NCBI RefSeq assembly: GCF_050947875.1
Contig: NW_027460342.1
Coordinates: forward strand, 37,626-101,625
Length of the DNA: 64,000 nt
Source of the DNA: Dermacentor variabilis
Taxonomy: Eukaryota; Arthropoda; Arachnida; Ixodida; Ixodidae
Direction of reading: 5' to 3'
The position numbers and the translations under genes were made by a program. The notes under the pieces were generated by a model. It saw nothing but the letters and a program-made list of their open reading frames with translations. It was not told the DNA's origin and searched no databases. Numbering within the stretch: position 1 is the stretch's first letter; each line of letters opens with the position of its first letter. Positions 63,201 through 64,000 of the stretch are shown piece by piece.

Positions 63201-64000
63201 GTTTTGCAGAAAACTGCGTCCGCGTCTACCAAAAGATGCATGTGCATGCTAAAAACGCGTTTTGGCACAAATCCATGTGCGGGTGCTAAAAAGAGCAGCA
63301 TCGGCATGCTTTTCACGTCGTATGGTATAAATCCACGCGCGCGTTCTGCCAAAAGCACCATTTGCATGCCTATCGTGTGGTTTTGCAGAAAAACTGCGTC
63401 CGCGTCTACCAAAAGATGCATGTGCATGCTAAAAACGCGTTTTGGCACAAATCCATGTGCGGGTGCTAAAAAGAGCAGCATCGGCATGCTTTTCACGTCG
63501 TATGGTATAAATCCACGCGCGCGTTCTGCCAAAAGCACCATTTGCATGCCTATTGTGTGGTTTTGCAGAAAACTGCGTCCGCGTCTACCAAAAGATGCAT
63601 GCGCATGCTTAAAACGCGTTTTTGGCACAAATCCATGTGCGGATGTTAAAAAGAGCAGCATCGGCATGCTTTTCACGTCGTTTGGTAGAAATCCACGCGC
63701 GCGTTCTGCCAAAAGCACCATTTGCATGCATATCGTGTGGTTTTGCAGAAAAACTGCGTCCGCGTCTACCAAAAGATGCATGCGCATGCTTAAAACGCGT
63801 TTTTGGCACAAATCCATGTGCGGGTGCTAAAAAGAGCAGCATCGGCATGCTTTTCACGTCGTTTGGTAGAAATCCACACGCGCGTTCTGCCAAAAGCACC
63901 ATTTGCATGCCTATCGTGTGGTTTTGCAGAAAACTGCGTCCGCGTCTACCAAAAGATGCATGCGCATGCTTAAAACGCGCTTTGGCACAAATCCATGTGC
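57261..64000 (+). repeat. Subfamily 2 block with single-base insertions, right end
   Basis: About 38 monomers. A segment of ~0.6 kb at 57.26-57.83 kb recurs at ~62.82-63.39 kb, marked by GTTTTGCTGAAAAC (57,461 and 63,022), ACGCGTGCG (near 57,596 and 63,157) and GTATGGTATAAATCC (57,761 and 63,321). The displacement is 5,560 bp, or 31 monomers plus 11 bases, and I count 11 single-base insertions in between. A three-monomer repeat (538 bp) is also visible at 60.13-61.2 kb. The array continues past the end of the window. Confidence 0.8.

Larger units (their letters stand above)
1..64000 (+). repeat. 179-bp satellite DNA array, ~357 head-to-tail monomers
   Basis: The same ~179-bp unit repeats from the first to the last base with no interruption, inversion or insertion of foreign sequence that I could find. 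From the C-subunit GCATGC at 141 to that at 63845 is 63,704 bp, which fits 356 monomers of 179 bp with a net shortfall of about 20 bp; four 10-bp deletions account for 40 bp and small insertions offset part of it. Monomers differ from one another by a handful of substitutions, and copies of the same higher-order unit are nearly identical. GC content of the monomer is about 48% by count. Arrays of this length and unit size are typical of eukaryotic centromeric or other constitutive heterochromatin, where ~150-180 bp units are common; that role is inference. I see no gene anywhere in the window. Confidence 0.98.
17816..64000 (+). repeat. Subfamily 2 of the satellite
   Basis: About 258 monomers with the C tail CACGCGCGCG or CACACGCGCG and, in most copies, B reading GCATGCGCATGC, a perfect 12-bp palindrome. 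A minority class keeps GTGCATGC but followed by TAAAAA rather than TTAAAA. New variants appear at once on this side: GCATGCCTATCG (first near 18,066), GGATGTTAAAAAG (first near 18,166) and ACGCGCTTTGG (first near 18,136). It continues beyond the right edge of the window. Confidence 0.9.

Noticed and set aside
1..64000. CRISPR array
   Set aside because: The repeated units abut with no unique spacers, and the repeat is 179 bp with 60-bp substructure.
1..64000. Known satellites: Arabidopsis-type 178-bp repeat, primate alpha satellite, maize or rice centromere repeats
   Set aside because: The lengths are similar in some cases, but the sequence does not resemble the consensus sequences I remember. 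A Repbase or Dfam search is needed to exclude other families.
1..64000. Telomeric repeats, rDNA or 5S units, tRNA genes
   Set aside because: No TTAGGG- or TTTAGGG-like runs, no recognisable rRNA sequence and no tRNA cloverleaf or A/B box pair. Every stretch is accounted for by the monomer.
1..64000. Transposon or retroelement insertions within the array
   Set aside because: Monomer spacing is kept at 179 bp, or explained by indels of a few bases, from end to end. No target-site duplication, long terminal repeat or foreign segment was seen.
1..64000. Inversions within the array
   Set aside because: The TGCCAAAAG, TACCAAAAG, TAAAAAGAG order appears on the plus strand throughout. No stretch in the opposite orientation was found.

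Overview
The whole 64 kb window is one uninterrupted tandem array of a satellite DNA with a monomer of about 179 bp, roughly 357 copies, all in the same orientation. I found no protein gene, RNA gene, transposon insertion, CRISPR array or unique flanking sequence. The array runs off both ends of the window. This points to a eukaryotic chromosome and to constitutive heterochromatin (centromeric, pericentromeric, knob or subtelomeric). I cannot name the species and I do not recognise the monomer as a published family. CpG is not depleted (about 13-15 per monomer, against about 10 expected from base composition), which argues against a strongly CpG-depleted vertebrate satellite but does not identify a clade.

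The monomer is itself a trimer. It splits cleanly into three related subunits of 59, 60 and 60 bp (here A, B, C) that share a GCATGC core at the same offset and are about 65-70% identical by hand alignment. The history I infer is: a ~60-bp unit triplicated, then the 179-bp trimer amplified, then blocks of trimers amplified again as higher-order repeats (HORs).

Layout: (1) 1 to ~17.8 kb is subfamily 1 (C subunit mostly CACGTGCGCG, B subunit GCATGTGCATGC). It holds an 11-monomer HOR (1,958/1,959 bp, with one 8-monomer version of 1,422 bp) tagged by a 10-bp deletion, a poor-quality patch at ~10.0-10.5 kb, and a 13-monomer HOR (~2.33 kb) at ~10.65-15.3 kb. (2) ~17.8 kb to the end is subfamily 2 (C subunit CACGCGCGCG or CACACGCGCG, B subunit mostly GCATGCGCATGC). 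It holds HORs of 8 monomers (1,432 bp, in two separate places), 16 and 25 monomers (2,864 and 4,475 bp, nested), 7 monomers (1,253 bp) and 19 monomers (3,401 bp). The switch between subfamilies falls between about 17,772 and 17,857.

Many open reading frames of 60-320 codons can be drawn on both strands. They are artefacts of the repeat: the period of 179 is not divisible by three, stops recur only once per monomer in a rotating frame, and translation simply shows the 60-bp subunits as 20-residue repeats. None should be annotated as a gene. The most interesting content is the evolutionary record in the array: trimeric substructure, an abrupt subfamily boundary, nested HORs of several sizes, dense dyad symmetry in each monomer, and a 6-kb stretch whose indels are essentially all single-base insertions.
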